From NCBI GenBank assembly GCA_024397935.1, contig CP073743.1, forward strand, positions 3,121,614-3,185,613: a stretch of DNA of 64,000 bases. Direction: 5' to 3'. The stretch comes from a bacterium SCSIO 12844 (lineage in GTDB: Bacteria > Pseudomonadota > Gammaproteobacteria > Francisellales > Francisellaceae). Below, one piece after another: positions 26,906 through 37,356 of this stretch. Below the pieces are notes generated by a model. It did no database searches. It saw nothing but the letters and a program-made list of their open reading frames with translations, and was not told the DNA's origin. Position 1 is the first letter of the stretch; each line of letters opens with the position of its first letter. A program made the translations under genes and the position numbers.

Positions 26906-29900
26906 ATGGATATTATTGATCAAGCACAACGCCAAAAAGCATTAGATATTAGCCAGTCCTTTATCGTTCAAGCACCAGCAGGCTCAGGTAAAACAGAATT
27001 ACTATCACAACGATTTCTAACACTTTTAAGTGCCGTAAAAAAACCTGAATCCATTATTGCCATTACTTTTACCAATAAAGCTCAATCTGAAATGCACCGA
27101 CGCATTATTGAAGCGTTAAGCTTAGCTAAGGCAAATAAAATACCCCTAGATAAGCATAAGAAAAAAACCTATGATTTAGCACAAAAAGTACTACTTCAAG
27201 ATCAAAAATACAACTGGCAATTATTAGAAAACCCTAATCGACTTTCAATTACAACGATTGATGCACTCTCACTGAAACTAACGATGATGATGCCTGAAAG
27301 ATCTCAATTTTTAACCAACGTTGAAATTGCACAGGATATCAATACAATCTATCGTCAAGCCATTGATATGATGCTAGAAGAAATTAACTTACAACACCCT
27401 AAATACCAACAATTAAATAACGTATTAAATCATTTAGATAATAATTTAACTCAATTTTATGATCTTATTATTCGTATGCTTATAATAAGAGAGCAGTGGT
27501 TACAAGCGCTAGTTAATGCCAATGAACAACTACGAAAATCAACCTTAGAAAATAATTTTGCTCAAATAATAAAAACATATTTAACTGAACTTTATCAATA
27601 CTTAGAACCCTATCATGACGACTTAGAAGATTTATCTAGCTATGCAGCTAAGAATCTTGCCATTGATATGGAAAATCAAAAACTTTCAGTAGACTTAGAT
27701 AATTTAAAACGATGGCAATTTTTAATTAACCATTTACTTATTACCAAAGATAATACTTTAAAAAAACGTCTGACTAAAAATGATGGCTTTCCCACATCAA
27801 GCACCAAAAAGGATGAAAAGGCTCATCAAAAACAACAAAAATCAAAACTGTTAGATATCTTAAGTGTATTAGGTGAGTCCGACGATGTTAACAGGTTAAT
27901 CGAACTGTGTACTGATTTAAAATCGATTTCATTAATCTATGACCCAAGTCAATGGCAAATACTTACAGATATCATTGATATATTACTCTTATCGGCACAG
28001 TACCTTTACCTTAAATTTTCTCAAAGTCACAAGGTTGACTTTAGTGAAGTTGCAATTAAAGCAATTACAGCATTAGGTTATAAAGATGATCCAACTGATT
28101 TAATGCTATATCTTGATTATGCAATTGAGCATTTATTAGTTGATGAGTTTCAAGATACTTCTAAACTACAGTATGAACTCATCAAATCACTAACCTGTGG
28201 CTGGCAACAAGGTGATGGACGTAGCTTATTTTTAGTTGGTGATCCGATGCAATCAATTTACCGCTTTCGCCAAGCTGAGGTTGAATTATTTTTAAATGCT
28301 AAAGATGGTATTGGTGATCTCTTATTAACCCCACTGTATCTTCAATGTAACTTTAGATCAGATAAAACAATCATCGATTGGGTTAATCATACCTTTAGGC
28401 AAATTTTTCCTAAAGTTGATCAAAAAGCATTCGGTGCAATTAGCTATCACCCATCAGAAGCTGTCTTTCAACATCAACAGCAATCGAATATTTCATTAGT
28501 TAGCATTGCGAATGATCATCGTGAAGCAGAAAAAATCATTGAAATTATTAAACAACACCAAGTAACCAGCCCAAAAATAACTATTGGTATTTTAGCCCGC
28601 TCAAGAAATCATCTTAATCAAATTATTCAACAATTAAAGTTAGCCAATATTCCTTACAACGAAACAGAAATTGAATCATTGTATCACTTAGCGGTAATCG
28701 AAGACTTACTGGCATTATTAGAAGTTATTTTATCTCCAGCTGAAAAATTAAGCTTAACAAAACTACTCACTTCTCGCTTATTTGGTATCGACTTTAATCG
28801 CATTGAATTATTATTAAAGGAGTTTGATGAGTCTTCCTATCATAGCATTAGCTATTATCTATTCAATTCAACAATAACTGACTTAACCCTAAGCGATCAC
28901 TTTAAAGATCAACTATTAATGCTGAATAAAGCGATAAATGAGCGATTTAAACTACCCTTATCGATAGTATTACATAATCTATGGCTGAGTTTAAATGGGC
29001 CTAGTTATTATCCGAAAAATCAACTTGATGAGATCGAAAAATTCTTTGAACTACTATCTAGCTTTGAAGATTGTGGTCATCTAATCGATAAACAAGCCTT
29101 TTATCAACAATTGAAAACTTTACGCTCTTCTAAATGTTCAGATGCAAGCATTGATGTTATGACCATTCATAAAGCAAAAGGCTTAGAGTTTGATATTGTT
29201 ATCCTACCGGGATTAAATAAAGCACCCAAAGCTAATGACCATCAATTATTAAACTATGATTATTACCATGATGATAATCATCAGTTTCGCCTATTACTGG
29301 CAAGTAAAGCACATCGTTGGCAAAAACATGCCAATGCCTTTTATCAACTAATTACCGATAATAATAACCGACGTCTAGCTTATGAGACTGATCGCTTATT
29401 ATATGTTGCTGCCACTCGAGCAAAGTCCTATCTTTATTGTTTTGCAGCTTTTGATATTGACCATGTTAAGGCAAATAAACGCTCTTTTTTTAGCTCGCTT
29501 TATCCTGCAACAGCTAATCATTGGCAAGCTGATCAATCCAATAAAGAATTAAGTCAAATAAATCATCAAAATCAAATATTTCAACGCAAATTATTACAAG
29601 CAATAAAGCCACCAACTTTAATTCCATTAGATCATGATAATCTTAATGAAAATAATCTACCTGAGCCTTTTGATATTTTTAAACTAGAAGGTCAAATACT
29701 CGGTAATACTATCCATTATTTATTAGAGCAATTAATAAAACAACAAGCTTGGTTAGCTTACCCCAATGAAACTTACCTTAATCATTTAATCACGACACAA
29801 CTACATCTTGCTGGTATTGAAAAAACACAGGCTTTAATATTAAAAGAAATCATTCATCAAGCAGTAGGTAATACATTAAATAATAAAAAGCTAAACCAAT

Positions 29901-30223
29901 ACTTTTCTCAAGCAAAGCAAATCTTTTGTGAATATAGCTTATATCATATAGCACCAACATTTAAAGAGAAGCTTCAAAAGTCAATTATTGATTTACTTGT
30001 AATAGATAAACAAAATAATATCGTTATTATCGATTATAAAACAACACATTATAATAATGATAACAATGATTCGCTTGATAGATTTATCAGTGACGAGATT
30101 AATCAGCATAAAGATCAAATAAAACGTTATCATTACTTAATAAGAGAGCATTTATCTAATCAATCGATTAAAACCTTTCTTTATTTCCCTATCTTAGATC
30201 ATTTAGAGTCAATTTCGATATAA
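26906..30223 (+). CDS. AddA/RecB-like UvrD helicase with C-terminal nuclease domain
   Basis: The 1105-residue protein is a superfamily 1 DNA helicase of the double-strand-break repair type. It has Walker A APAGSGKT (23-30), TFTNKAQSEM (motif Ia), LLVDEFQDTS (Walker B), GDPMQSIYRFRQAE and MTIHKAKGLEFDIVILPGL. The C-terminus has a PD-(D/E)XK nuclease signature (SIIDLLVIDKQNNIVIIDYKT). This matches the AddA or RecB-like subunit that resects broken ends. The usual partner, AddB or RecC/RecD, is not adjacent on either side. The gene stands alone, with a terminator at 30233-30256. Confidence 0.9.
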   Translation: MDIIDQAQRQKALDISQSFIVQAPAGSGKTELLSQRFLTLLSAVKKPESIIAITFTNKAQSEMHRRIIEALSLAKANKIPLDKHKKKTYDLAQKVLLQDQKYNWQLLENPNRLSITTIDALSLKLTMMMPERSQFLTNVEIAQDINTIYRQAIDMMLEEINLQHPKYQQLNNVLNHLDNNLTQFYDLIIRMLIIREQWLQALVNANEQLRKSTLENNFAQIIKTYLTELYQYLEPYHDDLEDLSSYAAKNLAIDMENQKLSVDLDNLKRWQFLINHLLITKDNTLKKRLTKNDGFPTSSTKKDEKAHQKQQKSKLLDILSVLGESDDVNRLIELCTDLKSISLIYDPSQWQILTDIIDILLLSAQYLYLKFSQSHKVDFSEVAIKAITALGYKDDPTDLMLYLDYAIEHLLVDEFQDTSKLQYELIKSLTCGWQQGDGRSLFLVGDPMQSIYRFRQAEVELFLNAKDGIGDLLLTPLYLQCNFRSDKTIIDWVNHTFRQIFPKVDQKAFGAISYHPSEAVFQHQQQSNISLVSIANDHREAEKIIEIIKQHQVTSPKITIGILARSRNHLNQIIQQLKLANIPYNETEIESLYHLAVIEDLLALLEVILSPAEKLSLTKLLTSRLFGIDFNRIELLLKEFDESSYHSISYYLFNSTITDLTLSDHFKDQLLMLNKAINERFKLPLSIVLHNLWLSLNGPSYYPKNQLDEIEKFFELLSSFEDCGHLIDKQAFYQQLKTLRSSKCSDASIDVMTIHKAKGLEFDIVILPGLNKAPKANDHQLLNYDYYHDDNHQFRLLLASKAHRWQKHANAFYQLITDNNNRRLAYETDRLLYVAATRAKSYLYCFAAFDIDHVKANKRSFFSSLYPATANHWQADQSNKELSQINHQNQIFQRKLLQAIKPPTLIPLDHDNLNENNLPEPFDIFKLEGQILGNTIHYLLEQLIKQQAWLAYPNETYLNHLITTQLHLAGIEKTQALILKEIIHQAVGNTLNNKKLNQYFSQAKQIFCEYSLYHIAPTFKEKLQKSIIDLLVIDKQNNIVIIDYKTTHYNNDNNDSLDRFISDEINQHKDQIKRYHYLIREHLSNQSIKTFLYFPILDHLESISI

Positions 30224-30228
30224 ATAAA

Positions 30229-31656
30229 TTATACATCCAATGATTTGGATGTTTTTATAATTATGCGTCTTGTTATAAAGCAAATAATGCTACCAACAAT
30301 TGCTAATACTATAAAAACTAACATCCCATCGTTCATATTCGCTTTTGATAAGCCAATATTCGCATCAATGCTTATATGCGAAGATATTAAACCTGCAATC
30401 TTACCGCCTAAGCCAATAGTGACAAGCCAAATCCCCATATAGAGTGATACATACTTTGGTGGTGCAATTTTGGTCACTAGAGATAAACCAATTGCCGAAA
30501 GTGATAACTCACTAATTGCTAACATTAAAAAACCAACAACAATAATAATAGCAGGTATCTTATGATCGCCTGGAGACGTTGCAATTGAGAAATAAAATAA
30601 AATAAACATTAAAGTCATAATCACAAAAGCAACGTTAAACTTATCGATATCATTGACAGGAATTCCGCGTTTACCAAAGCTTAACCAAATCTTACCCATT
30701 ACAGCACCAAAAAGTAAGACACCTAATGATTCAACACTTAAAAATTGCGAATTATTAATCGTAATACCAAAAAGGCTATGATCGACACAATGGGCAATAA
30801 ATAATAATATTGATATAAAAATCTGAAAATATAATGCCCAATAAAGAATTGATAATAAATAAAAAATACCTGCAACAATCACTTGGCGCCAATACTTCTT
30901 CTGAGCAGATATTACCATGATGGCAACGGCTAAAACTGCCGCTAATAAAATAGCTAAGTTCGCAATATCAGGATGTCTTAATAATGCATAAACAATGCCA
31001 ATATAAACGATAATAATAATTGCTGTTGCCAACACTTTCTTAAATGTTAATTTTACATCACTGATATAGCTTTTAAGTATAAAAAAGCCACTTAAAAGTA
31101 ATAACAACATAAAAATCGACACAGCAATGCTTGAATAAAAAGGTGCTGAAAATCCATAGGCATTCTTTAGCGCAGATGCAACAAAAAGTGCAAAAAATGA
31201 ACCTAAGTTAATGCCAACATAAAAAATATTAAAACCAAAGTCACGATGACTATCTGATAAACCTGAGCGATCATAAAATCTGCCAATAAATGATGAAATA
31301 TTCGATTTAATCAACCCTGTACTAATCGAGATAAATGCTAGACCTAAAAACATCATATTTTCATTGGTTGATAATGCCAAAATACTGCTGCCAATAATCA
31401 TAAATATCGAACCTAGAAAGGCAGCACGATAATAATTGATTAACTTATCTGCAATATAGCCACCGACAAGTGCTGAAATATAAATCATTGCAAGTACAGT
31501 ACCAACTAATGATGCACTGACATGTTGAGAGATACCAAAGCGCTCAATTAAAAAGAAAATTAATAATGACTGAATGACATAATAACCATAGCGCTCACCA
31601 AATTCAGTTAGGCTTGCTATGGTTAAGACTTTAGCTTGATCACTGTTTTGACTCAT
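30229..31656 (-). CDS. proton-dependent oligopeptide transporter (POT/PTR family)
   Basis: The 475-residue protein has about fourteen hydrophobic segments. Helix 1 carries the POT proton-coupling motif as EFGERYGYYVIQ (ExxER). GYIADKLINYYRAAFLGS and GINLGSFFALFV follow. These fit the POT family, which imports di- and tripeptides (DtpA, DtpB) with protons. Its 3' end overlaps the stem of the terminator of the convergent helicase gene, whose stop is only five bases away. The gene begins about 250 bases from the divergent hybrid kinase. Confidence 0.9.
   Translation of the reverse strand: MSQNSDQAKVLTIASLTEFGERYGYYVIQSLLIFFLIERFGISQHVSASLVGTVLAMIYISALVGGYIADKLINYYRAAFLGSIFMIIGSSILALSTNENMMFLGLAFISISTGLIKSNISSFIGRFYDRSGLSDSHRDFGFNIFYVGINLGSFFALFVASALKNAYGFSAPFYSSIAVSIFMLLLLLSGFFILKSYISDVKLTFKKVLATAIIIIVYIGIVYALLRHPDIANLAILLAAVLAVAIMVISAQKKYWRQVIVAGIFYLLSILYWALYFQIFISILLFIAHCVDHSLFGITINNSQFLSVESLGVLLFGAVMGKIWLSFGKRGIPVNDIDKFNVAFVIMTLMFILFYFSIATSPGDHKIPAIIIVVGFLMLAISELSLSAIGLSLVTKIAPPKYVSLYMGIWLVTIGLGGKIAGLISSHISIDANIGLSKANMNDGMLVFIVLAIVGSIICFITRRIIIKTSKSLDV
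30233..30256 (+). terminator. intrinsic terminator of the AddA-like gene, overlapping a convergent gene
   Basis: ACATCCAA (30233-30240) pairs with TTGGATGT (30245-30252) across a TGAT loop, followed by T residues to 30256. The stem also encodes the last codons of the convergent peptide transporter, so one DNA segment serves as both coding end and terminator. Confidence 0.8.
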
Positions 31657-31907
31657 TAGTTTTATTCATTGTTATACTTTACACTATGCTCAATCATAGG
31701 ATTAATTGATCTAAATAGCAATCTTAAGCTTCAAATGACAAAAATAAGCAAACCACAATTACATAAATAAAATATAATTATTTAATTAAAAATAAAAATT
31801 AAAATATTTATAATATAATAATTTAACTGCGTTTTTGCAGACATGGAAAATGTTTGATTATTTAACTATACTTTCAAGTACTTCTTTAAACGTTGGAGTA
31901 GGCTTAA

Positions 31908-34900
31908 ATGAAACTAAACCACAAATTACTGATTTTATTTTTAGTACCTCTATTAATTGTTGGTTTATTAAGCTTAAGTGGACTTTTATGGTCACGTTAT
32001 CATTTTACCAATACCGTTACAATTGACACATCTAAAGTCCAAGCTGCATTAGAGATGGAGATTAATGATAAAGAAGCGTTTAAAAATGTGATTGATTATC
32101 TAGCTTATCGAGATAAACAATCACTTATAAGTTATCAAAATCACATTAATCATTTTAATTACTATCTAGCACAATATCAGTCCCTACCTCTAACAAAAAA
32201 AGAAACACAATATTTAGAAACCTTAAAAAACCATTTTGAAAAATTTCAAACCCATACACATAATCTAATTAGCATTGAAAATGATCAGATTAATCAAATC
32301 AAACAACTAAACTTTTTACTCAATGAAAAAATAGAAACTACATTAGATGATAATTGGCAAAAACAGTTATTAAAAAGTGATAAAGAGTATGCAATTAAGC
32401 ATAATGCCTTATTAGAGATAGAAATCAATACTTATGAACTAGCTTCTGCTGTTAGTGGCTATATTTTAGAAGCATCACCTCTACTTAAGGAACGTATTTA
32501 TGATAGTGTTGATGATATAGAAAAATGGTCAAACATACTCAAAAAAACTAACTTAGATGCTAATGAAAGCGTCTTTTTTAACCAGATGAGTAAATATATC
32601 GAGCAAGTAAAAGGCACTGCCAGTCGGATTGTTGCCCTTGAAGATCAAAAGCGCAGTGAAATGGCCTTATCAACGACCATATCAAAAAGTATGGATAGCC
32701 TATTAGATAATGAAATACAAAATGCCGCATTAGATGACCTTACCAATACACAACAAAATGTCTCAAGGATTAATATTGCCATTATTATAAGTTTAGCTTT
32801 AATCATGTTACTAAGCATTTTAATCGCTTATTGGTTTATCAAACAATATTTTAGTAAACCTGTAAACAAATTAAAAAATATTGCTGAAGCCATTGCTGTG
32901 GGTAAAACAGATATTCAGATTGATGATGCTCAAAGTGGTGAGTTTGGTGAATTATACCCAAGCTTTATCAAATTAAACCAAAACACACAAAACTTATCTA
33001 AAATTGCAAAATCCTTAGGTGAAGGTAAGTTTGATACTGATATTCAACCAAGATCCAAAGAAGATAGTCTTTCATATGCATTGATTGAAATGCGTAATAA
33101 CTTACAAACATTTGACACAGAGAATAAACAACAAGTTTGGATAAAAACTCAAATTGCGACTATTGTTCAATCTGCACAAAGCCTTTTAGATATACAAACA
33201 CTTGCACAACAAGTCATAAGTAACTTATCTGAAACCTTAAATGCGGGCTTTGGCGCATTTTATTCGCTTGAGATAGAGAATGAGAATGATCAACATACAG
33301 ATGCTAAATTAACATTAATCGCAAGCTATGGCTATGAACAACGTAAGCAAGTTGCCAATCAAATTAATATTGGCGAAGGCTTAGTTGGCCAGTGTGCCTT
33401 TGAGAAAAAATCAATACTACTAACAGAAGTGCCCGATGATTATATTAAAATTTCATCAGGATTAGGCAATCACAAAGCTTTAAATATTATGGTACTGCCA
33501 ATTATCCATAATGATGATGTATTAGGTGTCATTGAAATTGCATCTTTTCATCTATTAGGTGATAAAGAGCAAATGATTTTAAAAGAAGTCAGTAATCATT
33601 TAGCCACGATTATCAGTAATGTAATCTCACATACTAAAACACAGAGTTTACTAACACAATCTCAATCGATGAATGAAGAGCTACAGTCTCAGCAACAAGC
33701 ATTAGCAACCTCAAATGAGGCACTTGAGAAACAAACACAAGCACTAAAGCAATCAGAAGAAGAGTTACGCTCACAAAGTGAAGAACTAAGGGTTATGAAT
33801 GAAGAATTAGAGGAGAAAACCGAGCGCCTTGAACAGCAGAAAAAAGAATTAGAAAGCGCACAAGGTGACTTAGAACAACGTGCTCAAGACTTAGCTTTAT
33901 CAAGTAAATATAAATCTGAATTTCTTGCTAATATGTCACATGAATTAAGAACACCTTTAAATTCTTTATTGATTTTATCTAAAAAACTCTCTGAGAATCG
34001 CGATGGCAATCTGACTGAAAAGCAAATTAAATCAGCTAAAATTATCCATAAAGGTGGCCATGACTTATTAACTTTAATCAATGATATTTTGGATTTATCC
34101 AAAGTTGAGGCTGGTAAGCTTCAAGTTGAGATATCCCCTTGCTCAATTACAACAATTTGTGAAGATTTAAAAACACAATTTGAGCCAATGGCAAATGATA
34201 AAGGCATAGACTTTCAATTCCATATCAGTGACCAACTGCCAGAAACATTCGAATCTGATAATCAAAGAATTACACAAATTTTAAGAAATTTTATATCCAA
34301 TGCCTTTAAGTTTACAGAAACAGGTTCTGTTACAGTTAAAGTTAGCCAACCTAATAAAGACTTATCCATTCATGGGCAGATACAGCCAGCGAATCAATTA
34401 ATTACATTTTCTATTATTGATACTGGTATCGGCATTGCTAAAGATAAGCAACGCATTATATTTGAAGCTTTCCAACAAGCTGAAGGTTCAACTTCTCGTC
34501 AATATGGTGGTACAGGCTTAGGTCTTGCAATCTCACGTACGATGGCTGATTTACTCGGCGGTGAAATTACCTTAGAAAGTGAGGAAAATAAAGGTAGTAT
34601 CTTTAGTCTACATTTACCATTGAAATCACCATCACCTCAAAAAGTTGCCGCAGAGGTTATATTTAATAGTGCAAGCAGCCAACAGAGTCAAGTAACTGGC
34701 AAAATATCATCTCATTTAGCTACAAGTGATAGGATAGAAGTACAACAAAACCCAATAGATAAAATAGATAAGAGACAAAATTATAAACCAAGCATTCTAA
34801 TTGTTGAAGATGATGAAACATTTATTGAAATTCTAAGCGACTATGCAGTTGAACAAGGCTATGAAGTGAAAACAGCATCTTCAGGTAAAGATGCGATAGA

Positions 34901-35957
34901 AAAAGCGATTGTTGAACAACCCAATGCAATTATATTAGATTTAGGTCTACCCGATATCGATGGTATCAAAGTCCTTGAAACATTAAAAGATAACCTACAA
35001 ACACGTCATATTCCCATTCACGTTATCTCTGCTCGAGATGAAAATCCACAACTTAAAGCACAAGGCGCTCTTGGTTATTTAAAAAAACCACCGACAGAAG
35101 ATTCACTAATGGATGTTTTTAAACGGTTCTCTTCTGTTATACAGTCTGATCTTAAACATATACTAGTTATTGATGATGACCAAATAAGCCAACAAGCTGT
35201 TTGTGAACTAATTGATAATGATACAAATACAATTAAAGCTGTTAGTAGTGGTAAAGAAGCACTATCTTATCTGGCAGCAAACCAAGTCGATTGTATTATC
35301 TTAGATTTAAACCTACCGGATCAATCAGGTTTTGAAATCTTAGATCAATTACACCATACCTTCGCTTCATTACCACCAGTTGTTGTATATACCGCTCGTG
35401 ATCTAACAGAACAAGAACATCAACAACTACAAAAATACACACAAAGTATAGTCGTTAAAGGTGTTAACTCCCCCAACCGTCTACTCGATGAAGTAACTCT
35501 ATTTTTACATAGTATTGAAAATAACTTACCTAAAGAATCAAGAAAAGAAATTAAAATGCTTCACAGCGGTGATCAGGCACTAAAAAATAAAAAAGTATTA
35601 TTAGTTGACGATGATATGCGCAATGTATTTGCATTATCGAGTGAATTAGAAGAGTACGCACTTGATGTTGTCATTGCATCTAATGGACAACAAGCAGTTG
35701 ATAAATTAAAGCTAGAATCAGATATCCATATTGTTCTAATGGATATTATGATGCCTGTTATGGATGGTTATCAAGCCATTGAAGAAATTAGAAAAGATAA
35801 ACAGTTTAAAAACTTACCAATTATTGCCTTAACTGCCAAAGCAATGAGCGATGATAAGGAAAAATGTATACAAGCGGGTGCAAATGATTATATTGCAAAA
35901 CCGATTGATGTCGATCAGCTAATATCCATGATGAAAGTATGGTCGGCTAAATCATGA
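31908..35957 (+). CDS. membrane hybrid histidine kinase with HAMP, GAF and three receivers
   Basis: The 1349-residue protein has one membrane helix near residues 8-28, a periplasmic helical sensor of about 250 residues, a second helix near 285-308, then HAMP, GAF (about 415-560) and a long coiled coil (about 565-665). The HisKA box MSHELRTPLNS holds His678. A full HATPase (about 780-910) and three receivers follow, with phosphoacceptors Asp1011, Asp1133 and Asp1279. The last receiver has the DDDMRNVFAL signature common in CheR/CheB-linked hybrids. It overlaps the cheR start by four bases and heads a five-gene operon. Confidence 0.94.
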   Translation: MKLNHKLLILFLVPLLIVGLLSLSGLLWSRYHFTNTVTIDTSKVQAALEMEINDKEAFKNVIDYLAYRDKQSLISYQNHINHFNYYLAQYQSLPLTKKETQYLETLKNHFEKFQTHTHNLISIENDQINQIKQLNFLLNEKIETTLDDNWQKQLLKSDKEYAIKHNALLEIEINTYELASAVSGYILEASPLLKERIYDSVDDIEKWSNILKKTNLDANESVFFNQMSKYIEQVKGTASRIVALEDQKRSEMALSTTISKSMDSLLDNEIQNAALDDLTNTQQNVSRINIAIIISLALIMLLSILIAYWFIKQYFSKPVNKLKNIAEAIAVGKTDIQIDDAQSGEFGELYPSFIKLNQNTQNLSKIAKSLGEGKFDTDIQPRSKEDSLSYALIEMRNNLQTFDTENKQQVWIKTQIATIVQSAQSLLDIQTLAQQVISNLSETLNAGFGAFYSLEIENENDQHTDAKLTLIASYGYEQRKQVANQINIGEGLVGQCAFEKKSILLTEVPDDYIKISSGLGNHKALNIMVLPIIHNDDVLGVIEIASFHLLGDKEQMILKEVSNHLATIISNVISHTKTQSLLTQSQSMNEELQSQQQALATSNEALEKQTQALKQSEEELRSQSEELRVMNEELEEKTERLEQQKKELESAQGDLEQRAQDLALSSKYKSEFLANMSHELRTPLNSLLILSKKLSENRDGNLTEKQIKSAKIIHKGGHDLLTLINDILDLSKVEAGKLQVEISPCSITTICEDLKTQFEPMANDKGIDFQFHISDQLPETFESDNQRITQILRNFISNAFKFTETGSVTVKVSQPNKDLSIHGQIQPANQLITFSIIDTGIGIAKDKQRIIFEAFQQAEGSTSRQYGGTGLGLAISRTMADLLGGEITLESEENKGSIFSLHLPLKSPSPQKVAAEVIFNSASSQQSQVTGKISSHLATSDRIEVQQNPIDKIDKRQNYKPSILIVEDDETFIEILSDYAVEQGYEVKTASSGKDAIEKAIVEQPNAIILDLGLPDIDGIKVLETLKDNLQTRHIPIHVISARDENPQLKAQGALGYLKKPPTEDSLMDVFKRFSSVIQSDLKHILVIDDDQISQQAVCELIDNDTNTIKAVSSGKEALSYLAANQVDCIILDLNLPDQSGFEILDQLHHTFASLPPVVVYTARDLTEQEHQQLQKYTQSIVVKGVNSPNRLLDEVTLFLHSIENNLPKESRKEIKMLHSGDQALKNKKVLLVDDDMRNVFALSSELEEYALDVVIASNGQQAVDKLKLESDIHIVLMDIMMPVMDGYQAIEEIRKDKQFKNLPIIALTAKAMSDDKEKCIQAGANDYIAKPIDVDQLISMMKVWSAKS

Positions 35958-36778
35958 TTGAAAGAAATGATATCGAGATAGTTGAAGTTGATTTACTACT
36001 TCATGCAATTGAAAAAGCCTATGGTTATGATTTTAGGCATTATGCTAAGTCCTCTTTAAAAAGACGACTTAATTTATTTATGGATAATTATCAGATTACA
36101 TCCTATATACATTTAACGGATATCATATTGCATAATAGTGACTTATTTGAGGAGTTGTTAAAACACCTATCGATTACTGTCACTGCCATGTTTAGAGATC
36201 CATTATTTTACCGCTCATTTAAAGAAAATATACTGCCTGTACTAAAAACATATCCCTTTGTTAAAATATGGAGTGCCGGTTGTGCGACAGGCGAAGAAAT
36301 CTACTCACTTGCTATTTTACTACATGAAGAAGGCTTTTTAGAAAAAACAACGCTTTATGCAACAGACTTTAACAACCAAGCATTAAATATTGCCAAAAAA
36401 GGTATTTACTCAACCGAACATATGAAAAAATTTATTGATAATTATAATCAATTTGGCGGCAAAAAAAGCTTTTCAAACTACTACACCGCTAAATATGATG
36501 CTATTAAATTACATGATTTTTTAAAAGACTCAATTGCATTTGCTAATCATAATCTTGTCACTGATAGATCCTTTGGTGAAATGAATGTTATTCTGTGTAG
36601 AAATGTAATGATTTATTTTGATAATGATTTAACAAACAAAGTCTTATCTTTATTTAAACATAGCTTATGCCACCGTGGTTTTTTATGTATAGGAACTAAA
36701 GAGACATTACAATTTTCACAAGTAGAAAATGATTTTGATGTCATCGATAAACAAATGAAAATCTATCAAAAGAGGTAA
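35954..36778 (+). CDS. CheR-type protein glutamate methyltransferase
   Basis: This 274-residue protein contains the CheR N-terminal helical domain (about residues 1-75) and the SAM-binding domain. Key motifs are IWSAGCATGEEIYSLAILL (about 112-130), the ATDFNNQALNIAKKG nucleotide strand and NVILCRNVMIYFD. CheR methylates glutamates on chemoreceptors, using S-adenosylmethionine. No receptor, CheA or CheW gene is in this window. It overlaps the hybrid kinase by four bases and the next gene starts two bases after its stop, so the three are almost certainly co-translated. The target may be the kinase itself or a remote receptor. Confidence 0.92.
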   Translation: MIERNDIEIVEVDLLLHAIEKAYGYDFRHYAKSSLKRRLNLFMDNYQITSYIHLTDIILHNSDLFEELLKHLSITVTAMFRDPLFYRSFKENILPVLKTYPFVKIWSAGCATGEEIYSLAILLHEEGFLEKTTLYATDFNNQALNIAKKGIYSTEHMKKFIDNYNQFGGKKSFSNYYTAKYDAIKLHDFLKDSIAFANHNLVTDRSFGEMNVILCRNVMIYFDNDLTNKVLSLFKHSLCHRGFLCIGTKETLQFSQVENDFDVIDKQMKIYQKR

Positions 36779-36780
36779 AA

Positions 36781-37356
36781 ATGAAATATCAGGCAGTTGT
36801 TATTGGTGCTTCTGCAGGTGGCTTAAATGCTTTTAGTGAAGTTTTGACAGAGCTTTCGAAAGACTTTAGTTTACCTATTTTTATTGTTCAGCATTTAATG
36901 GAAAATGATGATAGTTACTTAGCAACGCATCTCAATCAGATTACTCAAGGTAGAACAGTCATTGAAGCCTGTGATAAAGAGATCATTCAAAAAAATACGA
37001 TTTATGTTGCACCGCCTGGCTATCATATGTTAATTGAAAATAAAGCTGCCATTGCATTATCTTTAGAGCCACCAGTTAATTATTCAAGACCATCAATTGA
37101 TCTATTATTTAGCTCTGCCTGTGATGTTTATAAAAATCAATTAATTGCAATTTTATTAACAGGAGCCAACCAAGACGGCTCAATCGGACTTAAATTAATC
37201 AATCAAACTGGTGGTATGTGCATTGTTCAAGATCCTAAATCTGCCTCAGCACCAATGATGCCTGAATCTGCTATCATTAAAGTACCTAGAGCTAAAGTCA
37301 TGCAATTAGTAGAAATCACACAGTGGTTGAATCAAATGGAGATGAAAAATGGATAG
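36781..37356 (+). CDS. CheB-type methylesterase domain without receiver
   Basis: The 191-residue protein is just the CheB catalytic domain. The triad is Ser11 (GASAGG), His38 (IVQHL) and Asp132 (LTGANQDGS), with spacings (27 and 94 residues) close to E. coli CheB. The N-terminal receiver that normally gates CheB is absent, so control must come from elsewhere, probably one of the operon's receivers in trans. It reverses glutamate methylation or deamidates glutamine. It overlaps the next gene by eight bases. Such receiver-less CheB is often found with CheR and hybrid kinases. Confidence 0.9.
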   Translation: MKYQAVVIGASAGGLNAFSEVLTELSKDFSLPIFIVQHLMENDDSYLATHLNQITQGRTVIEACDKEIIQKNTIYVAPPGYHMLIENKAAIALSLEPPVNYSRPSIDLLFSSACDVYKNQLIAILLTGANQDGSIGLKLINQTGGMCIVQDPKSASAPMMPESAIIKVPRAKVMQLVEITQWLNQMEMKNG

